Notes: a model not told the origin generated them from the sequence alone. 64,000 bases of DNA from Pluralibacter sp. UBA7423 (GCA_002470465.1 DKMD01000040.1:28006-92005), one strand, 5' to 3'. Shown: positions 1 through 9,152, counted from the first letter of the stretch. A program made the numbers and translations.

Positions 1-1663
1 TGGTCTCTTTCGGTGGATCGAGGAACGCGATGTAGCCTTCGAGGATCAGATCGGATTCATCAGCACGCTGATAGTCGCCAGCTCGGGCGGGCAGATATTT
101 CGTCGCCACCGCCACCACGCGCAGCCCTTGACGGTTCAGGGTATCCGTTACGCGGCGAATACGACGCAGCATGGTGTCATCGAGCGGGACAATCTCGCCG
201 TTGTAACGCACCTGAGTGGAAACGTTGAGGATCTCCTGTAACGCGCCTTTGCAGATCAGCTGGTGCACGTCGTCCTGCTCGGACACCACCACTGACATCC
301 GGCGGCGTTCGAAATCAAACGGGATTTCATCGATTTTCTGCCAGCGCTCGGACAGGCTGCGGGCTGACTCCTGCTCCACGCCTTCCAGCACCGCCACGTC
401 GAGCAGGTTTTTCAGCCCGGTCTGGTAGTGGCTGTTGAGCCAGGCGCTGTGCAGCACCAGTTCGCTGGTTTTGCCGGACACATCGGTATGGTTTTCCAGC
501 ACGATTTTGTCCTGCGTCAGAGTGCCGGTTTTATCGGTGCAGAGGATGTCCATCGCGCCAAAGTTCTGAATCGCGTCGAGGTGTTTCACAATGACCTTCT
601 GCTTCGACAGCTTCACCGCCCCGCGCGCCAGCGTCGAGGTGACGATCATCGGCAGCATTTCCGGGGTCAGGCCCACGGCCACGGAGAGCGCAAACAGCGC
701 CGCTTCCCACCAGTCGCCTTTGGTGTAGCCGTTAATCAACAGCACCACCGGCGCCATCACCAGCATAAAACGGATCAGCAGCATACTGACTCGGCTGATG
801 CCTTTCTGGAACGCATTCGGCTCGCTTTCCTGTTCGCTGACGCGCCCCGCCAGCTGACCAAACCAGGTATTGCCGCCGGTTGCAAAGACGATCGCCTGCG
901 CCGAACCGCTCACCACGTTGGTGCCCATAAAGCAGAGGGTATCGGCTTCCAGCGGATTGTTTTGCTGCGGATCACGGCTGCGCGCCACTTTCTCCACCGG
1001 CAGCGATTCGCCGGTCAGCGAAGCCTGCGCGACAAACAGATCGCGCGCCTGAAACACGCGCAGATCCGCCGGGATCATGTCACCGGCCGAAAGCTTAACG
1101 ATATCGCCCTGCACCAGCTGATCGATAGGGATCTCCAGCCAACGGCTTTCCCCCAGCTCGTTCACCACGCGCAGCACCGTCGCAGTGTTGCTCACCATCG
1201 CCTTCAGCGCATCGGCGGCTTTGGTGGATCGCGCTTCCTGAATGAAGTTCAGCAGCGTGGAGATCATCACCATCAGGCCGATAACGCCCGCGGCAAACAG
1301 ATCTTCCGTGGAGTAGGAGATCACGCCGAGAATGGTCAGCAGAATGTTGAACGGGTTACGGTAGCAGAGCCACAGGTGCACCCACCATGGCGATGGCTTC
1401 TGCGCAGGAATAACGTTGCTGCCGTGCTGTTCGCGCGCATCTTCAACTTCCTGCTCGTTCAGCCCTTCCGGGTGGCTGCTGAACGCCCGCCAGATTTCGT
1501 TTTCATCCATCGCCGCGACGTTCAGACACTGCTTGCTAAGAGAGTCCGGAATCGGCGCAGCGGCCAGGTTTTTTGCATCCGGCAGCGGATCGCGGCTGAC
1601 CAGACGATGTGGCAGATGGCGGCTGAGCTGTGCGATCAGCTGCCGGGTAATGTTTTTCAGCAT
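1..1663 (-). CDS. mgtA: Magnesium-transporting P-type ATPase MgtA (N-terminal 554 residues, cut by window edge)
   Basis: P3B-type ATPase of the inner membrane that imports Mg2+ when magnesium is scarce. The visible part runs from the N-terminus (MLKNITRQLIAQLSRHLP) through the first membrane helices, the actuator domain with its TGES loop, and the phosphorylation motif DKTGTLT whose Asp takes the phosphate. The nucleotide domain continues to the edge; the C-terminal third lies outside the window. Residues match E. coli MgtA almost throughout, with divergence mainly in the first 60. The ATG at 1663 is preceded by a leader of about 280 nt carrying mgtL and a PhoP box. Only the left end of the gene is missing, and nothing suggests a broken frame. 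Confidence 0.97.
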   Translation of the reverse strand, partial: MLKNITRQLIAQLSRHLPHRLVSRDPLPDAKNLAAAPIPDSLSKQCLNVAAMDENEIWRAFSSHPEGLNEQEVEDAREQHGSNVIPAQKPSPWWVHLWLCYRNPFNILLTILGVISYSTEDLFAAGVIGLMVMISTLLNFIQEARSTKAADALKAMVSNTATVLRVVNELGESRWLEIPIDQLVQGDIVKLSAGDMIPADLRVFQARDLFVAQASLTGESLPVEKVARSRDPQQNNPLEADTLCFMGTNVVSGSAQAIVFATGGNTWFGQLAGRVSEQESEPNAFQKGISRVSMLLIRFMLVMAPVVLLINGYTKGDWWEAALFALSVAVGLTPEMLPMIVTSTLARGAVKLSKQKVIVKHLDAIQNFGAMDILCTDKTGTLTQDKIVLENHTDVSGKTSELVLHSAWLNSHYQTGLKNLLDVAVLEGVEQESARSLSERWQKIDEIPFDFERRRMSVVVSEQDDVHQLICKGALQEILNVSTQVRYNGEIVPLDDTMLRRIRRVTDTLNRQGLRVVAVATKYLPARAGDYQRADESDLILEGYIAFLDPPKET

Positions 1664-1793
1664 AATAAGCCCCTTCGCGCTCGCCGTTCGGCGATCGCGG
1701 GTAACTGTCAGGCGCAACGAGGCCGCACCTGATGGTACTTTTTTAGTTAAAACAGGGACATCTGAGAAATGACGTCACTGCCTCACGCATTAT

Positions 1794-1824
1794 CCGGTAA
1801 GGCAGCGAAAGACTGGCTTACCGG
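1794..1824 (-). promoter_or_regulatory. mgtA leader stem-loop overlapping the end of mgtL
   Basis: On the minus strand the arms CCGGTAAGCCAG and CTGCCTTACCGG pair over 12 positions with one mismatch around a 7-nt loop. The first arm contains the last Arg codon and the stop codon of mgtL. A ribosome finishing mgtL would therefore block this stem, which is what a leader-peptide switch needs. Known mgtA leaders in E. coli and Salmonella use alternative stems and Rho; assignment of this stem to that role is inference. Confidence 0.55.
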
Positions 1825-1871
1825 GAAAAGATCATGCTCCATCGATGATGGGACGTGGGATCGGGATCCAT
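1818..1871 (-). CDS. mgtL: MgtL leader peptide (17 aa)
   Basis: A 17-codon frame, MDPDPTSHHRWSMIFSR, begins at an ATG preceded by GGAGG at good spacing. It lies about 155 nt before mgtA on the same strand. The E. coli peptide begins [12 protein letters not shown], so the acidic-proline start DPDP is kept while the later prolines and the arginine run are lost. In E. coli the EPDP start destabilises the translating ribosome when Mg2+ is low, which lets mgtA be transcribed. Length, position, ribosome site and motif together make this a confident call despite its size. Confidence 0.85.
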   Translation of the reverse strand: MDPDPTSHHRWSMIFSR

Positions 1872-1948
1872 ACAGCCTCCGGTAAGTGAAAAGAAACGCT
1901 GCGCACTATACCTCTTAAACCTTACAATGCGTAGCGATAATGCCGATT

Positions 1949-1983
1949 ATTATAGGCGCGCATAGCTAAACGGCGCGTATACC
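1949..1983 (-). promoter_or_regulatory. PhoP box and -10 element of mgtA
   Basis: The minus strand reads GGTATA-N5-CGTTTA (1967-1983), a direct repeat with one mismatch per half against the PhoP consensus (T/G)GTTTA-N5-(T/G)GTTTA. Twelve nucleotides further on comes a perfect TATAAT (1949-1954), the spacing seen in class II PhoP promoters. Initiation near 1942 would give a leader of about 280 nt, close to the Salmonella mgtA leader length. Confidence 0.7.
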
Positions 1984-2060
1984 AGACTTTACTCATTGAA
2001 GTTTCATTGAGTACGATTACGCTCTTTCTTCAAATCGCTTCGCTGACACGGGAAAAAAGG

Positions 2061-3008
2061 ATGCAAAACCGGCTGACCATCAAAGATATTGCGCGCTTAA
2101 GCGGCGTCGGGAAATCGACGGTTTCCCGCGTGCTGAACAATGAAAGCGGCGTCAGCCAGCGCACCCGTGAGCGGGTCGAAGCGGTGATGAATCAGCATGA
2201 CTTCTCCCCTTCCCGTTCGGCGCGCGCCATGCGCGGCCAGAGCGATAAGGTGGTGGCGATCATTATGAGCCGCCTGGATTCGCTGTCGGAAAACCTCGCA
2301 GTGCAGACCATGCTCCCGGCGTTCTACGAACAGGGTTACGACCCGATCATGATGGAAAGCCAGTTTTCGCCAGAAAAGGTGGAAGAACACCTCGGCATGC
2401 TGCGCCGCCGCAATATCGACGGCGTGGTGCTGTTCGGCTTTACGGGCATCACCCAGGCGATGCTAAAGCCCTGGCGCGAAACGCTGGTGATGCTCGCCCG
2501 CGATGCCAAAGACATTGCCTCCGTCTGCTACGACGATAAAGGGGCCATTACCCTGCTGATGCAGCACCTGTACGACAAAGGCCACCGCCATATCAGCTAT
2601 CTGGGCGTGCCGCACAGCGACGTGACCACCGGCAAGCGCCGCCACGACGCGTATCTCGCCTTCTGTAAAAAACACAAAATCCACCCTGTTGCCGCCCTCC
2701 CGGGCCTGGCGATGAAGCAGGGTTATGACGCCGTCAGCAGCGTCACCCATGAAGAGACTACCGCGCTGGTTTGCGCCACCGATACCCTCGCCCTCGGCGC
2801 CAGCAAATACCTCCAGGAACAGCGCAACGACACGCTACAGCTGGCGAGCGTCGGCAACACCCCGCTGATGAAATTCCTGCATCCGGAGATTGTCACCGTC
2901 GATCCGGGCTACGGTGAAGCGGGCCGCCAGGCCGCACATCAGTTGATCGAGCAGATCAATGGCCGTATCGCACCCCAGCAGCTGATCATCCCTGCCTCCC
3001 TCGCCTGA
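2061..3008 (+). CDS. treR: Trehalose operon repressor TreR (LacI/GalR family)
   Basis: Represses treBC; trehalose-6-phosphate is the known inducer in E. coli. The 315-residue protein has the N-terminal LacI-type helix-turn-helix (LTIKDIARLSGVGKSTVSRV) and a periplasmic-binding-protein-like effector domain after about residue 60. It matches E. coli TreR across its length. The ATG at 2061 is chosen because it gives the conserved MQNRLTIKDIA start and follows GGAAAAAAGG; an upstream frame extension has no homology. It lies just upstream of treB on the same strand, separated by 132 nt that hold its operator. Confidence 0.97.
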   Translation: MQNRLTIKDIARLSGVGKSTVSRVLNNESGVSQRTRERVEAVMNQHDFSPSRSARAMRGQSDKVVAIIMSRLDSLSENLAVQTMLPAFYEQGYDPIMMESQFSPEKVEEHLGMLRRRNIDGVVLFGFTGITQAMLKPWRETLVMLARDAKDIASVCYDDKGAITLLMQHLYDKGHRHISYLGVPHSDVTTGKRRHDAYLAFCKKHKIHPVAALPGLAMKQGYDAVSSVTHEETTALVCATDTLALGASKYLQEQRNDTLQLASVGNTPLMKFLHPEIVTVDPGYGEAGRQAAHQLIEQINGRIAPQQLIIPASLA

Positions 3009-3052
3009 CGGCTACGCGCAAAACCGAATTATTGTGATCCTCACCCAATTTC

Positions 3053-3064
3053 GGGAACGTTCCC
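3053..3064. promoter_or_regulatory. TreR operator
   Basis: GGGAACGTTCCC is a perfect 12-bp palindrome in the treR-treB gap, 77 nt before treB. It has the LacI-family form with a central CG and corresponds to the known TreR site in E. coli. An ATTGTGATC half-site resembling a CRP site lies just upstream (about 3031-3039) but lacks a good second half. Confidence 0.8.
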
Positions 3065-3140
3065 ATTTTCGATTTTCAGCGAAGCGGATACTCTTGCAGC
3101 CAGTCAATACACTCCCTTTCTTCTACAGTCATGAGGCTTC

Positions 3141-4562
3141 ATGATGAGCAAAGTTAATCAACAGGACATCGACAAACTGATCGTGCTGGTTGGCGGGCGC
3201 GATAACATCGCCACCGTCAGCCACTGCCTGACCCGCCTGCGCTTCGTGCTGAACGATCCGGCAAAGGCCGATCCGAAGGCCATTGAAGATCTGTCGATGG
3301 TGAAAGGCTGCTTCACCAACGCCGGGCAGTTCCAGGTGGTGATCGGCACCGACGTGGGTGACTGGTACAAGCTGCTGCTGACCACCACCGGGCAGGCTTC
3401 CGCCGATAAAGAGCAGGCTAAGCTTGCCGCACGCCAGAACATGAAATGGCACGAGCAGATGATCTCCCATTTCGCGGAAATCTTCTTCCCGCTGCTGCCC
3501 GCGCTGATCAGCGGCGGCCTGATCCTCGGCTTCCGTAACGTCATCGGCGACGTGCCGATGAGCAACGGCCAGACCCTGGCGCAGATGTACCCGGGCCTGA
3601 AAACGCTGTACGACTTCCTGTGGCTGATTGGCGAAGCCATCTTCTTCTATCTGCCGGTCGGCATCTGCTGGTCTGCGGTGAAGAAGATGGGCGGTACGCC
3701 AATCCTCGGCATTGTGCTCGGCGTAACGCTGGTCTCTCCGCAGCTGATGAACGCCTACGAGCTCGGCAGCAAGATTCCGGAAGTGTGGAACTTCGGCCTG
3801 TTCGCCATTGAGAAAGTCGGCTATCAGGCGCAGGTGATCCCGGCGCTGCTGGCAGGCCTGGCGCTCGGCTTTATCGAAACGCGCCTGAAGCGCATCGTGC
3901 CGGATTATCTCTACCTGGTGATTGTGCCGGTCTGCTCGCTGATCCTGGCCGTGTTCCTCGCCCACGCCTTTATCGGCCCGTTTGGCCGCTGGATTGGCGA
4001 TGGCGTTGCCTTCGCGGTACGCCACCTGATGACCGGCAGCTTCGCGCCGATTGGGGCGGCGCTGTTTGGCTTCCTGTATGCGCCGTTGGTTATCACAGGC
4101 GTCCACCAGACCACGCTTGCCATCGACATGCAGATGATTCAAAGCATGGGCGGCACCCCGGTATGGCCGCTGATTGCGCTGTCTAATATTGCTCAGGCGT
4201 CTGCGGTTGTCGGCATCATTATCTGCAGCCGCAAACACAACGAGCGTGAAATTTCAGTGCCTGCTGCCATCTCCGCCTACCTCGGCGTGACCGAACCGGC
4301 GATGTACGGCATCAACCTGAAGTACCGCTTCCCGATGCTCTGCGCGATGATTGGCTCCGGCCTGGCGGGCCTGCTCTGCGGCCTGAACGGCGTGATGGCC
4401 AACGGGATTGGCGTCGGCGGCCTGCCGGGTATCCTCTCCATCCAGCCGAAGTTCTGGGCCGTTTATGCCCTCGCAATGGCGATTGCGGTGATTGTGCCGA
4501 TTATCCTCACCACCGTGATGTACCAGCGTAAATTCCGCCAGGGCGCGTTACAGATTGTCTGA
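3141..4562 (+). CDS. treB: PTS trehalose-specific EIIBC component TreB
   Basis: Imports trehalose with phosphorylation to trehalose-6-phosphate. The 473-residue protein starts with an EIIB domain (about 1-90) whose phospho-cysteine is in SHCLTRLRFVL, followed by a polytopic EIIC domain (about 105-470). There is no EIIA domain; in E. coli EIIA-Glc supplies it. Residues match E. coli TreB closely and the length is the same. Two ATG codons stand in tandem (3141 and 3144), with GAGG close upstream. The gene is followed after 50 nt by treC, so the two form one operon controlled by TreR. Confidence 0.97.
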   Translation: MMSKVNQQDIDKLIVLVGGRDNIATVSHCLTRLRFVLNDPAKADPKAIEDLSMVKGCFTNAGQFQVVIGTDVGDWYKLLLTTTGQASADKEQAKLAARQNMKWHEQMISHFAEIFFPLLPALISGGLILGFRNVIGDVPMSNGQTLAQMYPGLKTLYDFLWLIGEAIFFYLPVGICWSAVKKMGGTPILGIVLGVTLVSPQLMNAYELGSKIPEVWNFGLFAIEKVGYQAQVIPALLAGLALGFIETRLKRIVPDYLYLVIVPVCSLILAVFLAHAFIGPFGRWIGDGVAFAVRHLMTGSFAPIGAALFGFLYAPLVITGVHQTTLAIDMQMIQSMGGTPVWPLIALSNIAQASAVVGIIICSRKHNEREISVPAAISAYLGVTEPAMYGINLKYRFPMLCAMIGSGLAGLLCGLNGVMANGIGVGGLPGILSIQPKFWAVYALAMAIAVIVPIILTTVMYQRKFRQGALQIV

Positions 4563-4569
4563 CTTTTTC

Positions 4570-4587
4570 GGGGCGCACTTGCGCCCC
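4570..4587 (+). terminator. Intercistronic hairpin between treB and treC
   Basis: GGGGCGCA-CT-TGCGCCCC is a perfect 8-bp stem right after the treB stop, followed by TTCCTC rather than a run of T. It is more likely an mRNA-stabilising or attenuating hairpin that lowers treC relative to treB than a full terminator. Confidence 0.6.
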
Positions 4588-4612
4588 TTCCTCATTTGAC
4601 CAGGAAAGCCTT

Positions 4613-6271
4613 ATGAACAACCTTCCTCAGTGGTGGCAAAACGGCACCATCTACCAGATCTATCCCAAGAGTTTTCAGGATACTACCGGCAGCGGCACCG
4701 GCGATTTACGCGGCGTTACCCTGCGCCTCGACTACCTGAAAACCCTCGGTATTGACGCCATCTGGTTGACCCCGTTCTACGTTTCACCACAGGTGGATAA
4801 CGGCTACGACGTGGCAAACTACACCGCCATTGACCAGGCCTACGGCACGCTTGAGGATTTCGATGAGCTGGTGGCCGAAGCGAAATCCCGTGGCATCCGC
4901 ATCGTGCTGGACATGGTGCTCAACCACACCTCCACGCAGCATCCGTGGTTCCGCGAATCCCTGAATCCACAAAGCCCTTACCGTCAGTTCTATATCTGGC
5001 GAGACGGCAAATCTGGCGAGCTGCCAAACAACTGGCGCTCAAAATTTGGCGGCAACGCCTGGCAGTGGCACGCCGAAAGCGAGCAGTATTATCTGCATCT
5101 GTTCGCCACCGAACAGGCGGACCTGAACTGGGAAAATCCACAGGTCCGTGCTGAGCTGAAAAAGGTTTGTGAGTTCTGGTCCGATCGCGGCGTGGACGGC
5201 CTGCGTCTCGACGTGATCAATCTGATTTCCAAAGATCAGGCGTTCCCGGGCGACCCGGTCGGCGACGGGCGAAGCTTCTACACCGACGGCCCACGCGTGC
5301 ATGAGTTCCTGCAGGAAATGAGCCGCGACGTGTTCACCCCGCGCGATTTAATGACCGTCGGCGAAATGTCTTCCACTACTCTCGACCACTGTCAGCAATA
5401 CGCCTCGCTCGACGGCAACGAGCTGTCGATGACCTTCAACTTCCACCACCTGAAGGTGGATTATCCAGGCGGCGAAAAGTGGACGCAGGCGTTGCCGGAT
5501 TACGTGGCGTTAAAGGCGCTGTTCAGCCACTGGCAGCAGGGCATGCACAACGTCGCATGGAACGCGCTTTTCTGGTGTAACCACGATCAGCCTCGCATCG
5601 TTTCACGCTTTGGCGATGAAGGAGAATATCGCGTCCCGGCGGCGAAAATGCTGGCAATGGTGCTCCACGGCATGCAGGGCACGCCGTACATCTACCAGGG
5701 CGAAGAGATCGGCATGACCAATCCGCACTTCTCGACTATCCGCGAGTATCGCGACGTGGAAAGCCACAATATGTATGCCGAACTCCGCGCTCAGGGCCGC
5801 GATGCCGACGAACTGTTGGCGATCCTCGCCAGTAAATCCCGCGACAACAGCCGCACGCCGATGCAGTGGAATAGCGAGGAACACGGTGGCTTCACCACCG
5901 GCAGGCCGTGGATCAACCTCGCCGATAACGTAGCGGAGATCAACGCGCACGCGGCGCTCAAAGATTCGAATTCAGTGTTTTATGCCTATCAGAAGCTCAT
6001 CGCCCTGCGTAAAGAAGAGCCGCTGCTGACGTGGGGGAACTATCAGGATCTGCTGCCGGAGCATCCGTCGCTGTGGTGCTACCGCCGCGAATGGCAGGGG
6101 CAAACGCTGCTGGTTGTCGCCAACCTCAGCCGCGACGAACAGCACTGCGAGCTTGAGACGATGGCGGGAGAGTGGGAAGTGGCGATAAGCAACTATCCTC
6201 AGCCGCAAAACAAACCGGGCGCGATGACGCTGCGCCCGTTTGAAGCGGTGTGGTGGCTGCAGAAGCCGTAG
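4613..6271 (+). CDS. treC: Alpha,alpha-phosphotrehalase TreC (GH13)
   Basis: Cytoplasmic enzyme that hydrolyses trehalose-6-phosphate to glucose and glucose-6-phosphate, the step after TreB. The 552-residue sequence is a complete GH13 protein. The conserved regions are visible: DAIWLTPFY, DMVLNHTS, GLRLDVINL with the nucleophile Asp, VGEMSS with the acid/base Glu, and NHDQPRIVSRFG with the transition-state Asp. A small C-terminal beta domain follows. It matches E. coli TreC, with more divergence in the last 100 residues. The start has AGGAAAGCC upstream. A BIME follows the stop codon immediately. Confidence 0.97.
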   Translation: MNNLPQWWQNGTIYQIYPKSFQDTTGSGTGDLRGVTLRLDYLKTLGIDAIWLTPFYVSPQVDNGYDVANYTAIDQAYGTLEDFDELVAEAKSRGIRIVLDMVLNHTSTQHPWFRESLNPQSPYRQFYIWRDGKSGELPNNWRSKFGGNAWQWHAESEQYYLHLFATEQADLNWENPQVRAELKKVCEFWSDRGVDGLRLDVINLISKDQAFPGDPVGDGRSFYTDGPRVHEFLQEMSRDVFTPRDLMTVGEMSSTTLDHCQQYASLDGNELSMTFNFHHLKVDYPGGEKWTQALPDYVALKALFSHWQQGMHNVAWNALFWCNHDQPRIVSRFGDEGEYRVPAAKMLAMVLHGMQGTPYIYQGEEIGMTNPHFSTIREYRDVESHNMYAELRAQGRDADELLAILASKSRDNSRTPMQWNSEEHGGFTTGRPWINLADNVAEINAHAALKDSNSVFYAYQKLIALRKEEPLLTWGNYQDLLPEHPSLWCYRREWQGQTLLVVANLSRDEQHCELETMAGEWEVAISNYPQPQNKPGAMTLRPFEAVWWLQKP

Positions 6272-6272
6272 T

Positions 6273-6368
6273 ATTGCCGGACGGCACTGCGTTTGCCCGG
6301 CCTACGCATACATGGCGGAACACAGTCATCCCGTAGGCCGGGTAAGGCGCATGCCGCCACCCGGCAAT
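6273..6368. repeat. BIME (paired REP palindromes) between treC and the PTS IIC gene
   Basis: Two inverted copies of a REP-like unit lie head to head: ATTGCCGG...GCCCGGCCTACG and CGTAGGCCGGGTAAGGC...CCGGCAAT. The element fills the gap between two convergent genes (treC rightward, IIC leftward). Confidence 0.85.
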
Positions 6369-6385
6369 TCTCTTCTCATCAACAA

Positions 6386-7738
6386 TCAGGCGTTTGGCAC
6401 CCCATCCACCGCCACGGCGCTCTCTTTCTGCTGTGACGCATGCTCTTCCTTCGCCTTCAGGCGATCCCAGGCGCGGAAGAAGGGATAGTAAATCACCAGC
6501 GAAATCCCGAGGTTCACCGCCTGGAGCACCGTGCCGGAAACGTGCCCGCCGGTGGCCAGATAGCCGCTGATGAAAATCGGCGTGGTGAACGGCAGCGCGA
6601 TCCCCGCAGGTGGAGCCACCAGCCCGGTCGCCATCGCGGTGTAGCTGACAATCACCAGCAGCACCGGCGTCAGGATAAACGGCAGGAAGAAGTACGGGTT
6701 CATCACCAGCGGAATACCGAACACCATCGGCTCGCTGATGTTAAACAGTGCGGCAGGCGCGGCGATTTTACCGAGCTGCTTCATCTGTGCGCTGCGGCTT
6801 CTCAGCACCATAAAAATCACTAACCCGAGCAGCGCTCCGGTACCGCCCGGTGCGATCCACAAATCATAGAACTGCTGGGTGATAATGTGCGGAACAGGCT
6901 GGCCGTTCTGGAACGCGGTCAGGTTTTCCGCCATATTCGACAGCCATACCGGCTGAATAAACACCAGCACGATGGCATCGCCGTGCAGGCCAAGCGTCCA
7001 CAGAACGCCAATCAGGATAACCGAGATAATCATCCCCGGCAGCGTGCCGCCGACGTGGTGCATCGGAATGCCGATAAGCGTGGCAATCATGCTGTTAATG
7101 TCGCCGAACGGGGAGGCTTCTACCGCCAGACGCAGCGCCAGTACCACCGCCAGCACGCAAAAGCCCGGCACCAGCGCGAGGAACGATTTCGCCACCGCAG
7201 GGGGCACGCCGTCCGGCATGCGGATCACCAGATTGCGGCTGGCGACAAAGCGGTAAATCTCGGTAGAAAGCAGCGAAATCACAATCGCCACAAACAGCCC
7301 CTGGCTGCCGACAAAGTTAATCGGGAGCACGCCTTTCACCACCTCCGCTGCGCCGTGAACCGGGGTGAACAGCGTGTTCTGCGGAATGGTCATAACAAAG
7401 GCCACCAGCGACATCGCCCCGGCGGTGAGCGGATCAAGCGTGCGGTATTTTTCCGCGAGGCGGTAGGCAATCCCGAAGCTCGAAATCAGCGCCATGATGT
7501 CGTAGGTCGCCTTGACCGGATAGAGCATTTTGTCCCGCCAGACGTCACCGAACAGGTGGCTCATCATATCGGCGTAGCCCGGCACCGGCAGGTAAGCAAA
7601 AATCAGGAAAAACGAGCCTATCAGCATAAACGGCATATTGAGAATGATGCCGTCACGCACCGACAGCACGTGCTTCTGCCCGGCGATTTTCAGCGCGACG
7701 GGCATGACATAGCGTTCAATTAACGTTGTTTTTGACAT
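6386..7738 (-). CDS. PTS lactose/cellobiose-family EIIC permease
   Basis: Membrane translocator of a lactose/chitobiose-family phosphotransferase system. The 450 residues are strongly hydrophobic, with about ten membrane segments, and begin MSKTTLIERYVMPVALKIAG, typical of CelB/ChbC-like EIIC proteins. A conserved substrate-region stretch FNISEPMVFGIPLVMNPYF is present. It is the last gene of a leftward set IIB - GH4 - IIC. No EIIA gene is in the locus, so EIIA must come from elsewhere. The substrate is probably a beta-glucoside such as cellobiose or an analogue; the neighbouring 6-phospho-beta-glucosidase supports this but does not fix the sugar. Confidence 0.9.
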   Translation of the reverse strand: MSKTTLIERYVMPVALKIAGQKHVLSVRDGIILNMPFMLIGSFFLIFAYLPVPGYADMMSHLFGDVWRDKMLYPVKATYDIMALISSFGIAYRLAEKYRTLDPLTAGAMSLVAFVMTIPQNTLFTPVHGAAEVVKGVLPINFVGSQGLFVAIVISLLSTEIYRFVASRNLVIRMPDGVPPAVAKSFLALVPGFCVLAVVLALRLAVEASPFGDINSMIATLIGIPMHHVGGTLPGMIISVILIGVLWTLGLHGDAIVLVFIQPVWLSNMAENLTAFQNGQPVPHIITQQFYDLWIAPGGTGALLGLVIFMVLRSRSAQMKQLGKIAAPAALFNISEPMVFGIPLVMNPYFFLPFILTPVLLVIVSYTAMATGLVAPPAGIALPFTTPIFISGYLATGGHVSGTVLQAVNLGISLVIYYPFFRAWDRLKAKEEHASQQKESAVAVDGVPNA

Positions 7739-7760
7739 GGTTATATCCCGTCTTAAAGGT

Positions 7761-9068
7761 TCAGTTAAACTGCGGTAACCACTGACGATTCAGGGTTAAC
7801 ACTTCGTCCAGCAGCGCCTGCGCGTCGGTGACGTTCCCCACCAGCGGGTTGGTCACCAGCGCCAGCAGCGCGCTTTCCCGACAGCCGTGAACGGCGGCCT
7901 CGATGGTTAAATGCTCGAATGCTTTCACCTGCTGGGTGAGGCCGTTCATCGCGGGCGGCAGCGGCCCGAAAGCCAGCGGACGCGCCCCCTGCGCATCGAT
8001 AATGCTGTTGGTTTCCACCACCGCATCGTCGTCCAGTCCGTGAATAGCGCCGTTGTTACGGGTATTCACCACCATCTCTTTACCGAGATTGTTGTGAATA
8101 GCGTTGATCAGCTCCACCGCCACTTCGGAATAGTACGCGCCGCCGCGGAAGCTCAGCTGTTCCGGCTTTTCGTCGAGGCCGGGGCTGGCATAGAGCTCAA
8201 ACAATTCCTGCTCCACTTTCATCACCTGCTCGGCGCGGGTGCCCTTGCTTTTAGCCGCTTCAATTTCATCGGCCAGCATCGCTGGCGTCAGCCAGAAGTA
8301 GCGATGATACGGGCAAGGAATGGCCTTCAGCGCGCGCAGGAAATCAGCAGGCCATGGCAGCTCCTTAATATTGTTCATTGAAAGCGCGCTGCCGTCGCAG
8401 AGCATCTCAATGACGTCTGCGGTGACATCCTTACTGTTGTGCATCACCTTGTGGATCCACACCATGTGGTTCAGCCCGGCAAAGCGCAGGTTGAGCGCGG
8501 CTTCATCGGCATCGAGCATTTTGCCAATCATGTGCTGCATATTGATAGGCACGTTACACAGGCCGATTATCTTCGCCTTGCTGTAGCGGCTGACCGCTTC
8601 GGTCACGATGCCCGCCGGGTTGGTGAAGTTAAGAATGAAGGCGTCCGGCGCCAGCTTCTCGACCTTACGCGCAACGTCAAGGATCACCGGAATGGTGCGC
8701 AGCGCTTTGGCGAAGCCGCCGACGCCGGTAGTTTCCTGCCCCAGCAGGTTGTATTTGAGGCCCAGACGTTCATCCTGGGCACGGGCCGCCAGCTGCCCGA
8801 CGCGAAGCTGGGTGAGCACAAAGCTTGCGCCGCGAATCGCATCATCAAGGGTGAAGTGGACGCTCACTTTGACGTGCTCCAGCCCTTTGTGCTTGAGCAT
8901 ACGCCCGGTCAGCGCAGCGATAATCTCCACTTTCTCACGACCGGACTCCACGTCCACCAGCGCCAGTTCCGTCACCGGGAGCTGCTCGTAACGCAGGATA
9001 ATTCCCTCAATCAGCTCCGGTGTGTAGCTGCTGCCGCCGCCGATGACGGCGATTTTTAATGCCTGCAT
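7761..9068 (-). CDS. 6-phospho-beta-glucosidase (glycoside hydrolase family 4)
   Basis: NAD- and metal-dependent hydrolase that splits phosphorylated beta-glucosides delivered by the PTS. The 435-residue protein starts with the Rossmann motif KIAVIGGGSSYTPEL, followed by LTQLRVGQ, the INFTNPAGIVTEA block, the metal-site cysteine in GLCNVP and GLNHMVWI, all GH4 signatures. It looks closer to LicH-type enzymes than to E. coli ChbF. The ATG at 9068 is chosen because GAGGT precedes it and it directly opens the Rossmann fold; 17 extra upstream codons have no counterpart. It is 22 nt from the IIC gene. Confidence 0.92.
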   Translation of the reverse strand: MQALKIAVIGGGSSYTPELIEGIILRYEQLPVTELALVDVESGREKVEIIAALTGRMLKHKGLEHVKVSVHFTLDDAIRGASFVLTQLRVGQLAARAQDERLGLKYNLLGQETTGVGGFAKALRTIPVILDVARKVEKLAPDAFILNFTNPAGIVTEAVSRYSKAKIIGLCNVPINMQHMIGKMLDADEAALNLRFAGLNHMVWIHKVMHNSKDVTADVIEMLCDGSALSMNNIKELPWPADFLRALKAIPCPYHRYFWLTPAMLADEIEAAKSKGTRAEQVMKVEQELFELYASPGLDEKPEQLSFRGGAYYSEVAVELINAIHNNLGKEMVVNTRNNGAIHGLDDDAVVETNSIIDAQGARPLAFGPLPPAMNGLTQQVKAFEHLTIEAAVHGCRESALLALVTNPLVGNVTDAQALLDEVLTLNRQWLPQFN

Positions 9069-9152
9069 GATGACCTCGTTTTCGGCACAGGGAAGCCCGC
9101 GCGTGTTCGCTAACGTCACGCGGAAGTGCCGGTCAGATTAGAAAAAGGAAAA

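Noticed and set aside
428..1732. Long plus-strand reading frame of 434 codons
   Set aside because: It is antisense to mgtA, which matches a known protein throughout. The frame is a by-product of GC-rich third positions and its translation is rich in Arg and His without any domain.
3129..4238. Minus-strand frame of 369 codons over treB
   Set aside because: Antisense shadow of treB, with low-complexity His/Arg/Gln composition and no ribosome site.
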